Shown here piece after piece: positions 1 to 12,217 of a DNA stretch of 64,000 nt. A model generated the notes under the pieces. The model saw only the letters and a program-made list of their open reading frames with translations, was not told the DNA's origin and searched no databases. The stretch spans positions 1-64,000 of the forward strand of contig MU859116.1 in the NCBI GenBank assembly GCA_033297205.1, read 5' to 3'. Each line of letters opens with the position of its first letter. Position 1 is the stretch's first letter. The DNA is from Pseudoneurospora amorphoporcata (lineage: Eukaryota; Ascomycota; Sordariomycetes; Sordariales; Sordariaceae). Both the position numbers and the translations under genes were made by a program.

Positions 1-95
1 TACTTGTTGTGAACCTTTTGGCTTCACCGAACAGCACTGATAGTCTTTACCTTCAGCTATCCCACTTAGGCAGATCAGACTGCCGTTCGTCACAA
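1..95 (+). repeat. 95-bp direct repeat, copy 1
   Basis: It begins TACTTGTTGTGAACC and ends CGTTCGTCACAA. The same 95 bp recur at 184-278. The copy starts at the window edge, so the true repeat may be longer. Confidence 0.9.
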
Positions 96-183
96 GTATA
101 AAGGAACGACTGGAGAACTCAGATTGTCAGGTAGTTCGACAGTAGTCAATTGATCATTATCACTGAGACCAGTATCACGATTA

Positions 184-278
184 TACTTGTTATGAACCTT
201 TTGGCTTTACCGAACAGCACTGATAGTTATTACCTTCAGCTATCCCACTTAGGCAGATCAGACTGCCGTTCGTCACAA
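184..278 (+). repeat. 95-bp direct repeat, copy 2
   Basis: It matches 1-95 with a handful of differences: TGTTGTG becomes TGTTATG, GGCTTCACC becomes GGCTTTACC, and GATAGTCTTT becomes GATAGTTATT. Most are C-to-T or G-to-A, as RIP produces. The 88 bp between copies are unique in what I can see. Confidence 0.9.
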
Positions 279-2540
279 ATTACTATAAAAGAGGGAAGAT
301 ACGCTTTTAATAAGAAGTACTATTAATTATATCCTATTTCTTATAATTCTAAAATAATAAAGTACCTTTTTTGTCATCTACGAAGCAAGCCTAGAATATC
401 TACCTTCAAAGTTTCAATTTAACCTTAGTGAAATCATCGATCTTCTCGTCTTTAAATAAGGTAACGAAACGGCAACCTTTATTAAGGCTATTAACTTACA
501 TTTTATTAAACCAAATCTAAAATTCTTATACAAATAGAGTTGTTAACGTATAGCTAGTACTATACCTTATAACTACCTTATACTACCTTATAGTATAAAA
601 GGCTAATTGCTAAGGACACTATTTCTTCTACGTTACGGAATCAGTTAACTCAGCCCCCACAAAATCTACTAGAACACAAAAGTTTCACCACTACATTCTA
701 GATTCTCGAACCTATTTAGCATTCTCCTTAAATTAATTTGTTATTATAGAATACAACAAAAGCTCATAAATTCAACTCTTTCCTTTCATAATATAGTACT
801 CTTACAAGCACTTCTACTAACTTATAGGAAGCTTCTACACTCTAGAAGCTTCCAAACACTTAACATTTATATATATAAAGACCTCTCCTTTCTATTAATT
901 AGTCACTCCTTAAACAAGTAAGTATATAAGCAAGCACACTCAAGCAATACAATATAGTCTTTTCTTATATTGCAAAGTTTACTATAATAGTTATTTCTCA
1001 CAATGCAGAGTCCACTATAATCTTCTATCTTGAGAGCAGAGTTCTCTCTAAGACCTCTTTTACAATATCCTTCTATTATATCTACAACTACGCTACAACT
1101 ACGCTGCTTCCTTCAACACTACTATCGTACCACCGCTTCCGCTCCGCTCTACTATAAGTACATAGTTCACTGTAGCATCCTTATTGTTATGGCATAGCTG
1201 GACTAGTTACTGGAGGACTGGCCGTAGGGTTAATTGCACGACCGTGACACATCGGATGAAAGGTCCACAGCCTTATCTTATCTAGAGCTCCCGGAAAGGG
1301 AAGGCGGTGTTAAGTGCAAAAATCACGACATAAAGTGATGTTGTGACCGAAGATGACCATTCGTATTCTGATGATCATTCCAAGAGGAATCGTTTCTACT
1401 GCGAGGACTCTCCCAAGTCCTTATACCTCTCCAGGTCCTAGGACGGACTTGCCAAGTCAAGCCTTCAATCCTGACAGGAAGTCTCAAGTGGCTGCGACTT
1501 GGAAGTCTTGGACTTCAGAGTCTGGGAGTTGGAAGTATCGTGTCCAGTCCTGCAGGACTTGGACTTGCTATATACATTGTGCGTACTCTTACAGGCGGCA
1601 ACGAGTAGTAGATTTGACTTATATGTCCAGATCTATAATGCCTTTGTTGTTTACCTTCCCTTTCCTCTTTGCACTTAATATTACTTTAAATTGTGCTTCC
1701 TAATCTTGCAGTTGTATCTCTTGTAGGATCACGCTTTCACAATAATAGTAGGAGCGGCGCGCTAGTAGAGAGTGACTAGGAGGATTTGCGCGTTACGCAA
1801 TAAACTTACCTTACTATTATACTTATTATAATTATAATTAGAATTGCCGGCGTAGACGAAGCTTTTATCATCCTTAATAATAATATTATCATTTTGATTA
1901 TAGTGTTAATTTTAAAGTTGGGGAGGGTTAACGATTTAAAGGAGTTAGCGGGGCATTAAAATAAAAGAGAGTTAATAAAAGAGTATAAAAGAGGATAAAA
2001 TTAAAAGAGTATATAAGGGTAAAGAGAAAAGTTGTATGTATGAAGAAGGGAAGGTTGTATATAACTAACTTTTAGCGAACGTATATAGATAGTAAGGTAA
2101 TTAGTATAGCGAATAAATTTTCAGTTTGCAGTTTTAGATTTCGTTATTTTTGGTCGAAATCTAGTATTTGTAGGCCTCTTTATCTATAGTGAGCTTAGAT
2201 AGGTGATTTGGGAGTTTGTAATTTAGTTAAAAAATTGTGATTTGCTTAGAATTTTGGGTTGTGATCCTAAAATCTAGTTAGTTTGATTTGTTAAAACGCT
2301 GCAAATCCGCTACAAATACCCTATAAATAGGTTGTAAATACCTTCTAACTTTACTTATTATAGAAGGTGGGGGATGGGATTCTAAGTAATTTAGTAATCT
2401 TGCACTAGAATAAGAAGTAAAATAGGTTATATACGAGTACTTTTATTAATTCTTTCTCACTTTAAAATTAAACAGTTTTAGCTAATTAGATAGTATAGAT
2501 AAACCTGTCCTACCTTGCAACCCTCCTTGTAAGAAAATAT

Positions 2541-3845
2541 GGGGCGGGGTTACGCGCTAACAAACAAACCAGCATTGATGTGTAGTGAAGCAAGAGTAGA
2601 AAGGTGTGGACAAAATATTAGTTCTGGAAATGATCTACTAGTGTGATAAAGATGAATTCCTTGTACACGCTTGTAGATTGTTAACAACAATACCACATCA
2701 TTGGTCCGAAAATTGGTCTTGGCGAAATGGAATCGTCGATTGTTCGTTCCTGGCGACCGAGAGATGGCCCAGGGCAAGAGACCACGAGGTTCCTTCTGGA
2801 ATCAACACCCGAAAACGTGACACTTTAATTCCCACATCGAGTTGTCTGGTGTCTGGATCACTCGTCTCTTATTAAGTGCGTAGGGAGATGATGTGACCTG
2901 CGATATTGTTTGAGACGTATCGTGGAAGCAACAAAAGAAGTCAGGGTAGCCAGTCGACCTGACACTTTTCCGGCCCGGGTTTCAGAGGTGTACTGCAGAA
3001 AAGGCCCCGCTGTGCCATTTTGGAGAGCTGCTGTCAGGGGCACCATCGATTCTTCCAACCAGCCGCCGGCCAAGAATCCTTTCAGGATTGTTGCTTTACA
3101 AAAGCGTGTTGGTATCGACCGGTCTGTCGACGAAAACGGTCGTCGTTGGCCGTTGGTTGTCCGCGAACAATCAAGCAGGCAAAGAATCCCCGAGCGAAAC
3201 AGCTGGAGGTGAATAACTGCTATGACGCTGCACGGCACAATTCCCCCGCCTTCTGGCAAGCCAAAAGCTGGATCGATTCTTAACCAAACACAAGCTGTGG
3301 TGTTGGCGTACAAAGAGAGTATGACAAGACTTGACGAGTTAGGTTGCAGGACATGAACCTTTCATGCGCCCATTTGATCGAGTTTCGCAGGGCAGCAGTG
3401 TTGCTTGAGACTTTCCATCCGCTTCAAACACTCAGAGAAAGAGCTGCCAACGTGCCAGGGCTTCCAGGGGTACCTAGAGGTACAAGGTTGCAAAGCGCGA
3501 CCGTGCTGCCGAACGCACGTATCAAGTTGGCTGGCCATTTTCTTTGGCATCTCCAGCTCCAGCTTTTCTTTTTCGTGGCCGTGACGTCGGTATTCCCACT
3601 TGTGGTCGCAAACCAACCAACAAGTATCGGCAAAAGGTCCACCCGTGACTATTCCCCCCCCGGAGCCTCAAGAAGGCCAGACGCCCACACGCCGTCGCCC
3701 GCAACTCGTGCACACCTTGCAGCAACTTTCTCTTTTTCTTCGTATATAATCTGCACGTCTATCGATCGAACCGCTGGCATCACCACCAAAGAACACTTGT
3801 ACTGACGAGTGGTTGCTGTCGCCGTCGCCGAAAACCGTCGCCATT
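2541..3845. other. Intergenic region upstream of the nucleotide-sugar transporter
   Basis: About 1.3 kb of balanced composition without a convincing gene. Several open frames of 65-153 codons on both strands overlap each other and show no domain, so I do not call them. The last 110 bp include a TATA-like box (3743-3749). Confidence 0.5.
3743..3749 (+). promoter_or_regulatory. TATA-like box of the nucleotide-sugar transporter gene
   Basis: TATATAA lies about 100 bp before the ATG at 3846, a usual distance for a fungal core promoter. It is the only such motif close to the start. Confidence 0.4.
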
Positions 3846-5509
3846 ATGGCTCCGTCCACCGCCCCGCCCGCGCTCGCCGTGAGCGGTCCAACTCTGTTCG
3901 GCATTCCTATGAAGCAGGCTTCATTGATCACCGTAGGAGAGACGTGTTCGAATTCGTTTGTCAAAAGGGCGGGAAGTTTGCTAACGCGCCCAAATTTGTG
4001 TTGTAGTTGACATTCCAAAACTCGGCACTTATACTGGTATGTGTACCTTGCTGGCCAGGCTGGCGCGGATGCCCTCAGTGGCGATATCGACTAACACCAC
4101 ACCCCGAACAGATCATGCATTACTCGCGAATCATGACACCACCTGGCGACCATCGATACTTTGCCTCGACCGCCGTCCTCCTTAACGAAGTTATCAAGCT
4201 CGCCATCTCTTTGACCTGCTCCATCTACGAGGTCTCGAATACCCTAGCTCCGCAAACACCTTTGACGGTCATCCTGGAACAAATCTACAACTCGGTCTTT
4301 GCTGGAGATGGATGGAAGCTGGCTATTCCTGCCGTGTTGTACACATTGGAGAACACGCTACAATACGTAGCTCTGGGAAATCTGGATCCCGTCCATTTCC
4401 AGATTCTCTTCCAGCTCAAGGTATGCGCCCTGAGGCGTTGGGTTGAGAGCGCGTTAGAGGGACGAGAAGAACTGACATTATCTAGATCATCACTACTGCC
4501 TTCTTTAGCGTCGTTATGCTCGGCCGCACACTGGGCGTCAAGCGCTGGCTATCCCTTGTCGTGCTCACATTTGGCGTTTCCATTGTCTCCCTCCCTTCGT
4601 CGAACGACAACTCCTTGACGATCCACGACTTCAGCGACCACTTCTTCCCCCGATCCGTCCACGAGCTGGGCCAAGCCGCTGGCGCGACCTTTGATGTGGC
4701 GCGAGAGTTGACAAAGAGGGGTATGGAAGGCTTGGCTACGGAGCTCACCAAGCGCTCGGCAACATACGAGGGTATCAAGGAGGACCAAGATGGCCGAAAC
4801 TTGGTGATGAACTACTCCGCTGGATTGACCGCCTGCCTGGTCGCTGCTGTCGTCTCAGGCGTGACCGGTGTTTACTTTGAGAAGGTTCTCAAGGACTCAT
4901 CGACCAACGTGTCTGTTTGGACTCGCAACATCCAGCTCTCCTTCTATTCACTTTTCCCCGCCCTCTTTGTCGGGGTCATCTACAACGACGGCGAAGAGAT
5001 TGCGAAGCACGGGTTCTTTGATGGGTACAATGGCATCGTTTGGACTGCCATTGTCTTCCAGGCTGTCGGGGGGTTGCTATCCTCCATCTGCATCAACTAC
5101 GCCGACAACATCGCAAAGAACTTCGCTACCAGCATTAGCATTGTCATTAGCTGTGTGTTCAGCGTCTTCTTCTTTGACTTTGACATGACCTCTTCGGTAA
5201 GTTTTCTCTCTTTGTAAAGGACTCTGCCGACCTGGCGCTAACTCGTTGTCTCTGCAGGTCATCATCGGCACCGCCCTTGTGATCGGATCTACCTACCTCT
5301 ACAGCACACCCGACAGAAAGCGGTCTCGGCCCCCTCCCATTAACATTGTGGACTACGAAAAGACCACGATCGACCGCACTCCAAGATTGTTGGATCAGAA
5401 CCTGCTGAATGTGAACCCGATGGATTCCGCCAAGGCAACCTCGAGGCCGGCCTCCCCATCGCCATTAGCCCGTACGCCATCGTCTAGGGGCAAGTTCGTG
5501 GACGAGTGA
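3846..5509 (+). CDS. Nucleotide-sugar (UDP-galactose-type) transporter
   Basis: Predicted Golgi antiporter that brings a UDP-sugar into the lumen in exchange for UMP (SLC35A / Nuc_sug_transp family). Five exons fit: 3846-3932, 4007-4036, 4112-4420, 4486-5196 and 5258-5509, giving 462 residues; all introns fall in phase 0. The family's core is visible: an N-terminal helix pair with NSALIL and MHYSR, then LLNEVIKLAISL, then VLYTLENTLQYVALGNLDP and FQILFQLKIITTAFFSVVMLGR, a strong family signature, and later paired hydrophobic helices. The start at 3846 puts MAPSTAPP before FGIPMKQASLIT. About 85 residues of hydrophilic insert (roughly 195-260) separate two helices. The C-terminal 60 residues are polar. 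UDP-galactose is the best substrate guess; UDP-GlcNAc cannot be excluded. Confidence 0.9.
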
Positions 5510-6581
5510 ATGTGAAGGTAGAAGGACGAACACATAATCGGACGTAGGAGAGACCCACGTTGGGTTTACTCCGGAGGACGACTGCAATTTGGAGAAAAGG
5601 GTCGTCCGCGCAAACAAAAACAAGCAACATGCCAAGGCTACTAGGCAATGGCTGCTGTGATGCTACAAGCACTCCGGAATAACTTGGGATTGATGGCTTC
5701 GTTATGATGGCATGAGCGAATGAGAGATACCAGGACATGAACTTTTTTGGGGTTGGTATATGCATCTGCGCGAGCAGAACCGGCGCTCTGGATACACGAC
5801 CGATGCTTAAGAGGGAAAAAGGAGTTGCAAGAATGAGGATGGGGTTCGGGTTCGGTCAGCGCAGGTTCCTTCTATTCTAGGCATGGGAGGAACCCGATCC
5901 CCTCGTTCACAAGAAGAATATTGAAAAACTTGGAAGCGACTTGACATGTAGTCTTACACTACATTTTGTATACAAATATTCTTTTCTCTCATTTCACGTT
6001 CCTGAGATTGTCCTGTCCTGTCCTGTCCTGTTATGAGTCAACCTGAACTTCGATGCTCTTGGATCAAGCAAGGAGGCCAGTCGCCTCCTGCAGTTCAACC
6101 AAAAGATCCAAGGTCTGGCTGGGCAAATCTTTCGAGTTGGGCATCTGGTACGGAAGGGGCGGTGGGTAATTCCCAAACGACCCCTCCAGATCGGTGTTGC
6201 GAGGGAAGGCACGTCGTCGGACCCTCGCTGTTCAATGTGATTGCCCGCCGCATCGGCAGTCATCCCGCGGTTGGTTCCGGACATCTCTCACTGCTTCTTT
6301 CCGATTATGGCTCAGTGGTTCCTTCCGTTTTCTATCAAAAAAAATCTTCATCGCGTCATACCGACGAGTGCTTGAAGCTCCTTCCCTTGATGGGAGCGGC
6401 TTTCATCCAAGGGCTTGGACCGCGCACAGAATTCTCCTCAAATCAACCCGCCTCAGCTTCCAAACGAGCTTTGTCCGTCTGCCTTCACTTCGCCATCGCT
6501 CGATACTGTCTCATGTTCATTGCTCTATTATTCAAATCTCGTCCTACCGTCAACGCCTACCGATCGCGAAGTGAAGTAACC
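5510..6581. other. Intergenic region between transporter and Mer3 genes
   Basis: It holds the 3' untranslated part of the transporter gene and the 5' region of the Mer3 gene. A plus-strand open frame from 6033 runs into the Mer3 start in phase, but its upstream half is not protein-like. Four TCCTG units lie at 6011-6030. Confidence 0.5.
6011..6030 (+). repeat. (TCCTG)4 microsatellite
   Basis: Four exact tandem TCCTG units in the Mer3 upstream region. Confidence 0.9.
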
Positions 6582-9500
6582 ATGACGGGACGTTGGCTCG
6601 AGTCGGCACGCCAAAGAATAGCCCAAAGACAGCAAGAAAGGCACAGGCCCGAAATCCTCAATGGCCGCGATGAGCTTGCCATGTCACCTCGTCCAGGCTA
6701 TTATCCGGAACGCTATCGCGATGAATACGACCGTGGACAGCTTGAACCACCAACAAGTTACTATGCCGAAACACCTCAGCCATACGCAGACGAGCTAGTT
6801 TTGGATGATTTCGGTATGTGAATAAGGTCCGAACTCTGTCTTTCCATCGTCTAACACATCCTATATCGCCACCTTCTTGCCCACCCTGCTCCGCAAACTC
6901 GCGACGACCAACAATATGAGATCGCGCTCTCGCATCTTAGAAGACACGCCCAGCCTCACATCTCTCCTGGATACAGCTCGTACATGGCCGCCACGATGTC
7001 CCAGCCTATGTCTGCTGGTCCGCCTCCCTCCAGCAGCGTACATGCTCCCGAGGACCACCTCATTCCGACTCCAAGGACACTGGAAATTATCAGCCGTGAA
7101 CCAAATAATCGCCTCAGGGAGTTGTGTGGCCCACACCAACAGCCAACACCTCCGATGCATTCCGGTTAGTCTTGTTCTCCCACCGAATATCTAGTAGTCG
7201 GTCTGACCCTGCCCATCAGCTTCATACACACACAGTCCCACGAGTCAAGCGTCCGCCAAAGGGACTCTTCATAGCCTAAACAGCTCCAGTCCTACCATCC
7301 GAGCCAGCGCGCACAAGAAGCAAAGTGCCTCTAGGCGCGCCCGGCAGATGTCATATCTGGCCGAAGAGCCTATGGAAACATCTCAGCCATCGCAGCCATC
7401 CCAAGCTACCCACACAAACCCTGCTCAGTCGACCCCAATCGTCCACGGTATACGGCTAGTGAGTGTACGACAGGCCTTGCCAAGCAGGTTCCAGGCAGTC
7501 TTCCCTTACGAGTTGCTCAATGCCGTACAATCTAAATGTTTCGGAGTTGTCTATGGTTCCACCGACAACGTGGTCATATCTGCACCAACAGGAAGTGGCA
7601 AAACGGCCATCCTGGAGCTCGCCATCTGCAAACTTGCCCTCGATCGAGGTAACGAGAACTTCAAGATTGTCTATCAAGCTCCAACCAAGGCTCTTTGTTC
7701 CGAGAAGGCTAGGGACTGGGTGAAGAAATTCAGCCATATGGGCATGAAATGTGCCGAGCTGACTGGCGACACCTCTCAAGCCGAGATGAGGCGAGTCGGG
7801 GAAGCCTCCATTATCGTCACCACTCCCGAGAAGTGGGATTCCATAACACGCAAGTGGCAGGACCATCGTAAGCTCCTCCAACTTGTCGAGCTATTCCTCA
7901 TCGACGAAGTTCACATTCTCAAGGACGTCCGTGGTGCTACCCTTGAGGCTGTGGTGTCACGGATGAAAACTATCGGGGCCAATGTTCGTTTCGTTGCACT
8001 AAGCGCCACTGTTCCCAACTCCGATGACATTGCCAAATGGTTGGGACGCAACCAAACCACTCAACAGCTACCTGCTCACCGTGAGGTCTTTGGCGAAGAG
8101 TTCCGCCCTGTCAAGCTGCAGAAGTTTGTCTACGGATACGAATGCAATGGAAACGACTTCATTTTTGACAAGTTTCTGGACTCCAAGCTCCCCATGTTGC
8201 TCTCCAAACACAGTCAACGGAAACCAATTCTAGTATTTTGCTTTACGAGGAAGTCATGCGAATCCACGGCCATCATGCTGGCGGAGAATGCCTCGGGATT
8301 ATCGGAAAGCAACGCTCTGTGGCCGATTCCAAAAAAGAGGATTCCAGTTGTCAGTCACGAACTGCAGGAGATTGTTCAGTTTGGCGTTGCATTTCATCAT
8401 GCGGGTCTTGATGCTCAAGACAGAGTTGTCATTGAGCAGCATTTTCTGAGCGGGGAGTTGAGCGTCATCTGCTGCACCTCGACGTTGGCCGTTGGCGTCA
8501 ATCTCCCCTGTCATACGGTGGTGATGAAGGGGACTGTCGCTTTCATGGAAGACAAGCTTCAAGAGTATTCGGATCTTGAGGTTATGCAGATGTTAGGACG
8601 AGCGGGTCGACCGCAGTTTGATACCAGCGCTACCGCTGTCATTCTGACCCGTGCTGCAAACAAGCAACGCTACGAAAAGATGGTCTCCGGTCAGGAGATA
8701 CTCGAAAGCACTCTACATCTCAACCTCATTGAGCATCTTAACTCTGAGATATGTCTTGGAACAATCAGCGATATCTCTTCAGCAAAGTTGTGGCTTGGCG
8801 GGACCTTCTTGAGCGTTCGTCTCAGACGAAATCCTGACCACTATCGACTCACCGGGGACATCTCCAATCCTGCTCAGATTGACGATAAGCTCGAGGAGAT
8901 TTGCGAGCGTGACATAAAGCTTCTGCAGAACACTCAGTTAGTGACTGCAGACGCAAAGTTCAAATGTACAGAGTATGGCCGCGCAATGTCCAAGTACATG
9001 GTGGAGTTTGAGACGATGAAGTTGATTTTGGAGATTCCGCGAGCTGCCGGCATTGCGGTTTTGGTATGTTTATCTTCTCAAATGTTCTTCCAAGAAGTAA
9101 CTAACCAACTGTAGATCAATGCTCTCGCTGAAGCAGTGGAGTTCAAAGACTTCCGCATAAAGCCCGCTGAAAGAACACTCTTCCGAGAAATCAACAAGAA
9201 CCCGCTCATTATGTATCCGCTGAAGGAGCAAGTCCAGCATACTCAACATAAAATCTCTCTGATTGTGCAGGTTCACCTTGGGAGTGTTCAGTATCCGGAT
9301 TCCTCTGAGGCAGCCAAGCTCAGAAGACAGCTCATGATGGAGAAAAAGATGATATTCGAGAGACTCCAGCGTCTTGTCCGTGCTGTTATTGATTGCAAGA
9401 GCTTCGATCGTGATGCCCCCGGAGTGAAGAGTGCGTTGGAACTGGCTAGGGCACTTTCAGCCGAGTCTTGGGAAGGCCGCCCAACACAACTTACCCAAAT

Positions 9501-11442
9501 CCCCAACATTGGACCAGTTGGTATGAGGAAGTTGGCAAGCAAGGGGATTCGGACAGTGTTGGAGTTTGCAGAGAAAGACAGCATCGAACTCGAGCGACTC
9601 ATGTCCCGACAGCCGCCGTTTGGCAAGAAACTGAAAGCAGATCTTGACAAATTCCCTCGTCTCGATATTGACGTGTCGGTCGTCAAATACATCACCCCGA
9701 AAAGACGCAATGAAGATGTAACGCTCAACATCCAAGCAACACTTCGGTACCTCAACCAGACTGGCCCCCCTAACTGGCTGGGCAGGTGCCCGATGCTCAC
9801 ATTCATGATCGAGTCTTCTAATGGGACTTTGCTATACTTTTGGCGCGGAAGCCTCAGGAAGATCGACAAAGAGATCGGCCTCGTACTTTCATTTCCCGTT
9901 CCTTTAAAAAGCCCGGATGAACGCATCGTCTGCCATCTTAGTTGTGAGGAAATTGTTGGAACACTCGTATCGAAGATGCTGAAGCACGAGGTACCCCTAG
10001 CGGCGTTTCCATCCCAGCAATCTCGGCAGGGCAGAACAACACCCACAAACGGAGGGCAAACGCAGCGACTGCTGAAAGAAAAATCCGAAGAATACATGGA
10101 TAATGATGGAATAGACGACTCGGACCTGCTCCAGGCAGCTGACGAAGCAACCTTTTGTGTTCCTGTCATTCAAGGAGCCAAGCACGAATCAGAGTCAGAT
10201 CCCGACGGGTATCCTGAGGTGGAAGAGCTCATGGAAGTCGTGACACAGGCGAGCGAGCCAGAGCATCAAAAGTTTGACAGGTATCTGGCCGTGAATGAGG
10301 CCGACGACTCTGGCGACATGGACAACAGCCAGATTTTAGACCGAGAGCCTGTTCAGTTGCCAAACGGCAAATGGCAGTGCAACCACGCTTGCAGCGGAGG
10401 AGCACCTACAAAATCTGGCAAGCCCTGTAGCCACAAGTGCTGTCACGAGGGCCTCGAGAAGCCAAGAAAGCGATCTACCAAGAAGCGGAAGGAGCCAGGG
10501 CAAGGGGATCAGAAGACCGAGTCTCAGGGTGTACTTACTCAATCGTCTTTTGAGGCGTTGAAAAAGACATCATCCACTGGAAGTCAAGCGACCGCCAACA
10601 AGACATTTCCACGTCCCACGACACAAAAACAAGCCGTCGAAAAGCCATACGAGCCGGTAAACAAGAAGCCCAAGATCGAACTGCCCATGCGGAAACAAAA
10701 TATCGACGGCGTTGATTTTGACTACATCGACCTTTCATTTGATGATGACGAGTTTCCGGATATTGCGGCCAGTGCTCAGCGAAAGACAACCGCAACAACC
10801 ACTGCCAACAAGGGGCAACGCACCAGCAGTGTGAGCCAGTATTCACACAATGAGGCTTGGGCGGTCACTCAAAGCCAAGGGGAAGGTGCAAGAGGTCCGG
10901 CAGCGTTATCAGCACAGGGCATGGTGGCAGATCAGAGCACCACATTTCCATTGTCAACCCAATTCGATGGGGATGACCCATTTGACACCGGCGATCTTGC
11001 AATCGTCGATGGTATGATGGTGGAGGTGAGCAACAGGCAGACAACCAAATCGCCCTTCAGTATTGGGGGGAAGGACCAAGTTTTCTACCAAACTCCTTCC
11101 AGCCAGTCTCTCGGGGCTGACATGAACTTTGATGAACTCGTTCCGCCCAGTCTACAGTCCGCTGGGAATATCAACCGGCCAGCCACCGTGATTGATCTCG
11201 ACTGGGACGACGTGCCCATGGAAGGCAACGATCTTATGCACGAGGAAAAATCAGTTGCTTACACCATCGAAGCTCCTTCAGCTCATGTGACTGCACATGG
11301 CAGCCCCCAGACACCCAACGATGTCAAGAGTAATGAGGCAAAAGACCAGAATCCAAAGATAGAAGAGGGTGAGCCGGAGTGGGTGTCGACCATGGACCCT
11401 GGAGTTGTCGATATGCTTCGAGGTTTTGTAACCTTTGTATGA
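6582..11442 (+). CDS. mer3: Meiotic DNA helicase Mer3/HFM1
   Basis: Ski2-like superfamily 2 helicase of the ZMM group, which stabilises recombination intermediates and promotes crossovers in meiotic prophase; the Sordaria protein also acts in homolog pairing. Firm exons are 7220-9063 and 9115-11442. The 5' part is less sure: ATG at 6582, a donor at 6814 or 6818, and an exon about 6941-7164. The 6818 donor (GTGAAT) with a start at 6941 keeps frame and gives about 1543 residues. Motifs seen: Walker A SAPTGSGKTA (near residue 275), DEVH box FLIDEVHILKD (near 380), SATVPN, and motif VI MLGRAGRPQFD. A Sec63-type domain follows (about nt 9290-9990), then a long polar tail with a Cys/His cluster (nt 10378-10452, CNHAC...CSHKCC) as in HFM1 orthologs. 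The tail also holds two acidic IDL motifs. Confidence 0.93.
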
Positions 11443-12217
11443 AGAAAAAGAGGGAGGTTGACGTATTGTAGGATAATGTAGTGGGCCTGCTGCTTTGCGA
11501 GACTGTTAGCTCTTGGTTCGGTGATTTCGGCTAGTTTATGCTCACATGTTCAAGAATATGGGGAAATGGCGTTTCCGGAGAGAAAATGTATTTATAGATC
11601 ATCGTTTTAGTCGAAGGGCGAGGTTTTCCACACGAGGGTGTACTGATGAGGCATGTCATAGGAAGGGTGCGAGAACTGCCATCATATGTGCAACCGCGTG
11701 CTCCTTTCACACCCAAAACTCTGAATGATGTGCTAGCATTTCGACGTAGGTAAGAGTGATGAATGTAATCGGCGGTAAATACTCGCGAGTATTCAAATAT
11801 GTGTCGCCGAGGTTTTGAATATCAACTGCCGGAGTCGTTCCTCGGTTCTTGGAGCTCCGGCCCCACACATTGGGTTGGGTGTGCGATAGATGACTCTACG
11901 GTCGCTTCGGATTCTATCACCACTTACGCAGAAGACAAGTGGCTGTGCTATATCCGAGGCCAAGGGTATAGAAATTCAGGATATACAGACGGGAGACCGG
12001 CGATACGTAACGGGCCGATTATCAACATCAAAAGCAAGGGGGCCGAACAGCTAACCCCACTCTTCAAGAGATTAGATTCCCCGCATCACCACCATAAACA
12101 GTCACCATCTTCTTGGGAATCTTTGGTCGTCAACAACATCGTCACCGACACGGGCGTACTCAAAAACTACTCCAAGCACAAAGAAAAGAACTGTATCATC
12201 ATTGTACCTTTGTCAAA
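11443..12217. other. Intergenic region between Mer3 and oxidoreductase genes
   Basis: No supported gene. A 146-codon open frame (11799-12239) runs across the start of the next gene in another frame and has no family features. Confidence 0.5.

Larger units (their letters stand above)
1..2540. repeat. AT-rich, RIP-like gene-free region
   Basis: No credible gene is visible. The stretch is rich in TA, TAT and TTA runs and is broken by stop codons in all frames; the longest open frame (1353-1703, plus strand) is low-complexity and built from short internal repeats around GGACTTGG. The left end carries a 95-bp direct repeat (listed separately) whose copies differ mostly by transitions. In Sordariales such AT-rich blocks are usually remains of transposons mutated by RIP and packed as heterochromatin; that reading is inference. 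The block ends near 2540, where base composition returns to that of the flanking gene space. Confidence 0.65.

Noticed and set aside
1353..1703. 116-codon open frame in the left AT-rich block
   Set aside because: Built from short repeats, no motif, no splice partner, inside RIP-like DNA.
6814..6940. GTATGT at 6814 as the first donor of the Mer3 gene
   Set aside because: It is the better consensus, but no AG downstream restores the frame of the protein-like second exon; GTGAAT at 6818 does. Left as an uncertainty in the feature.
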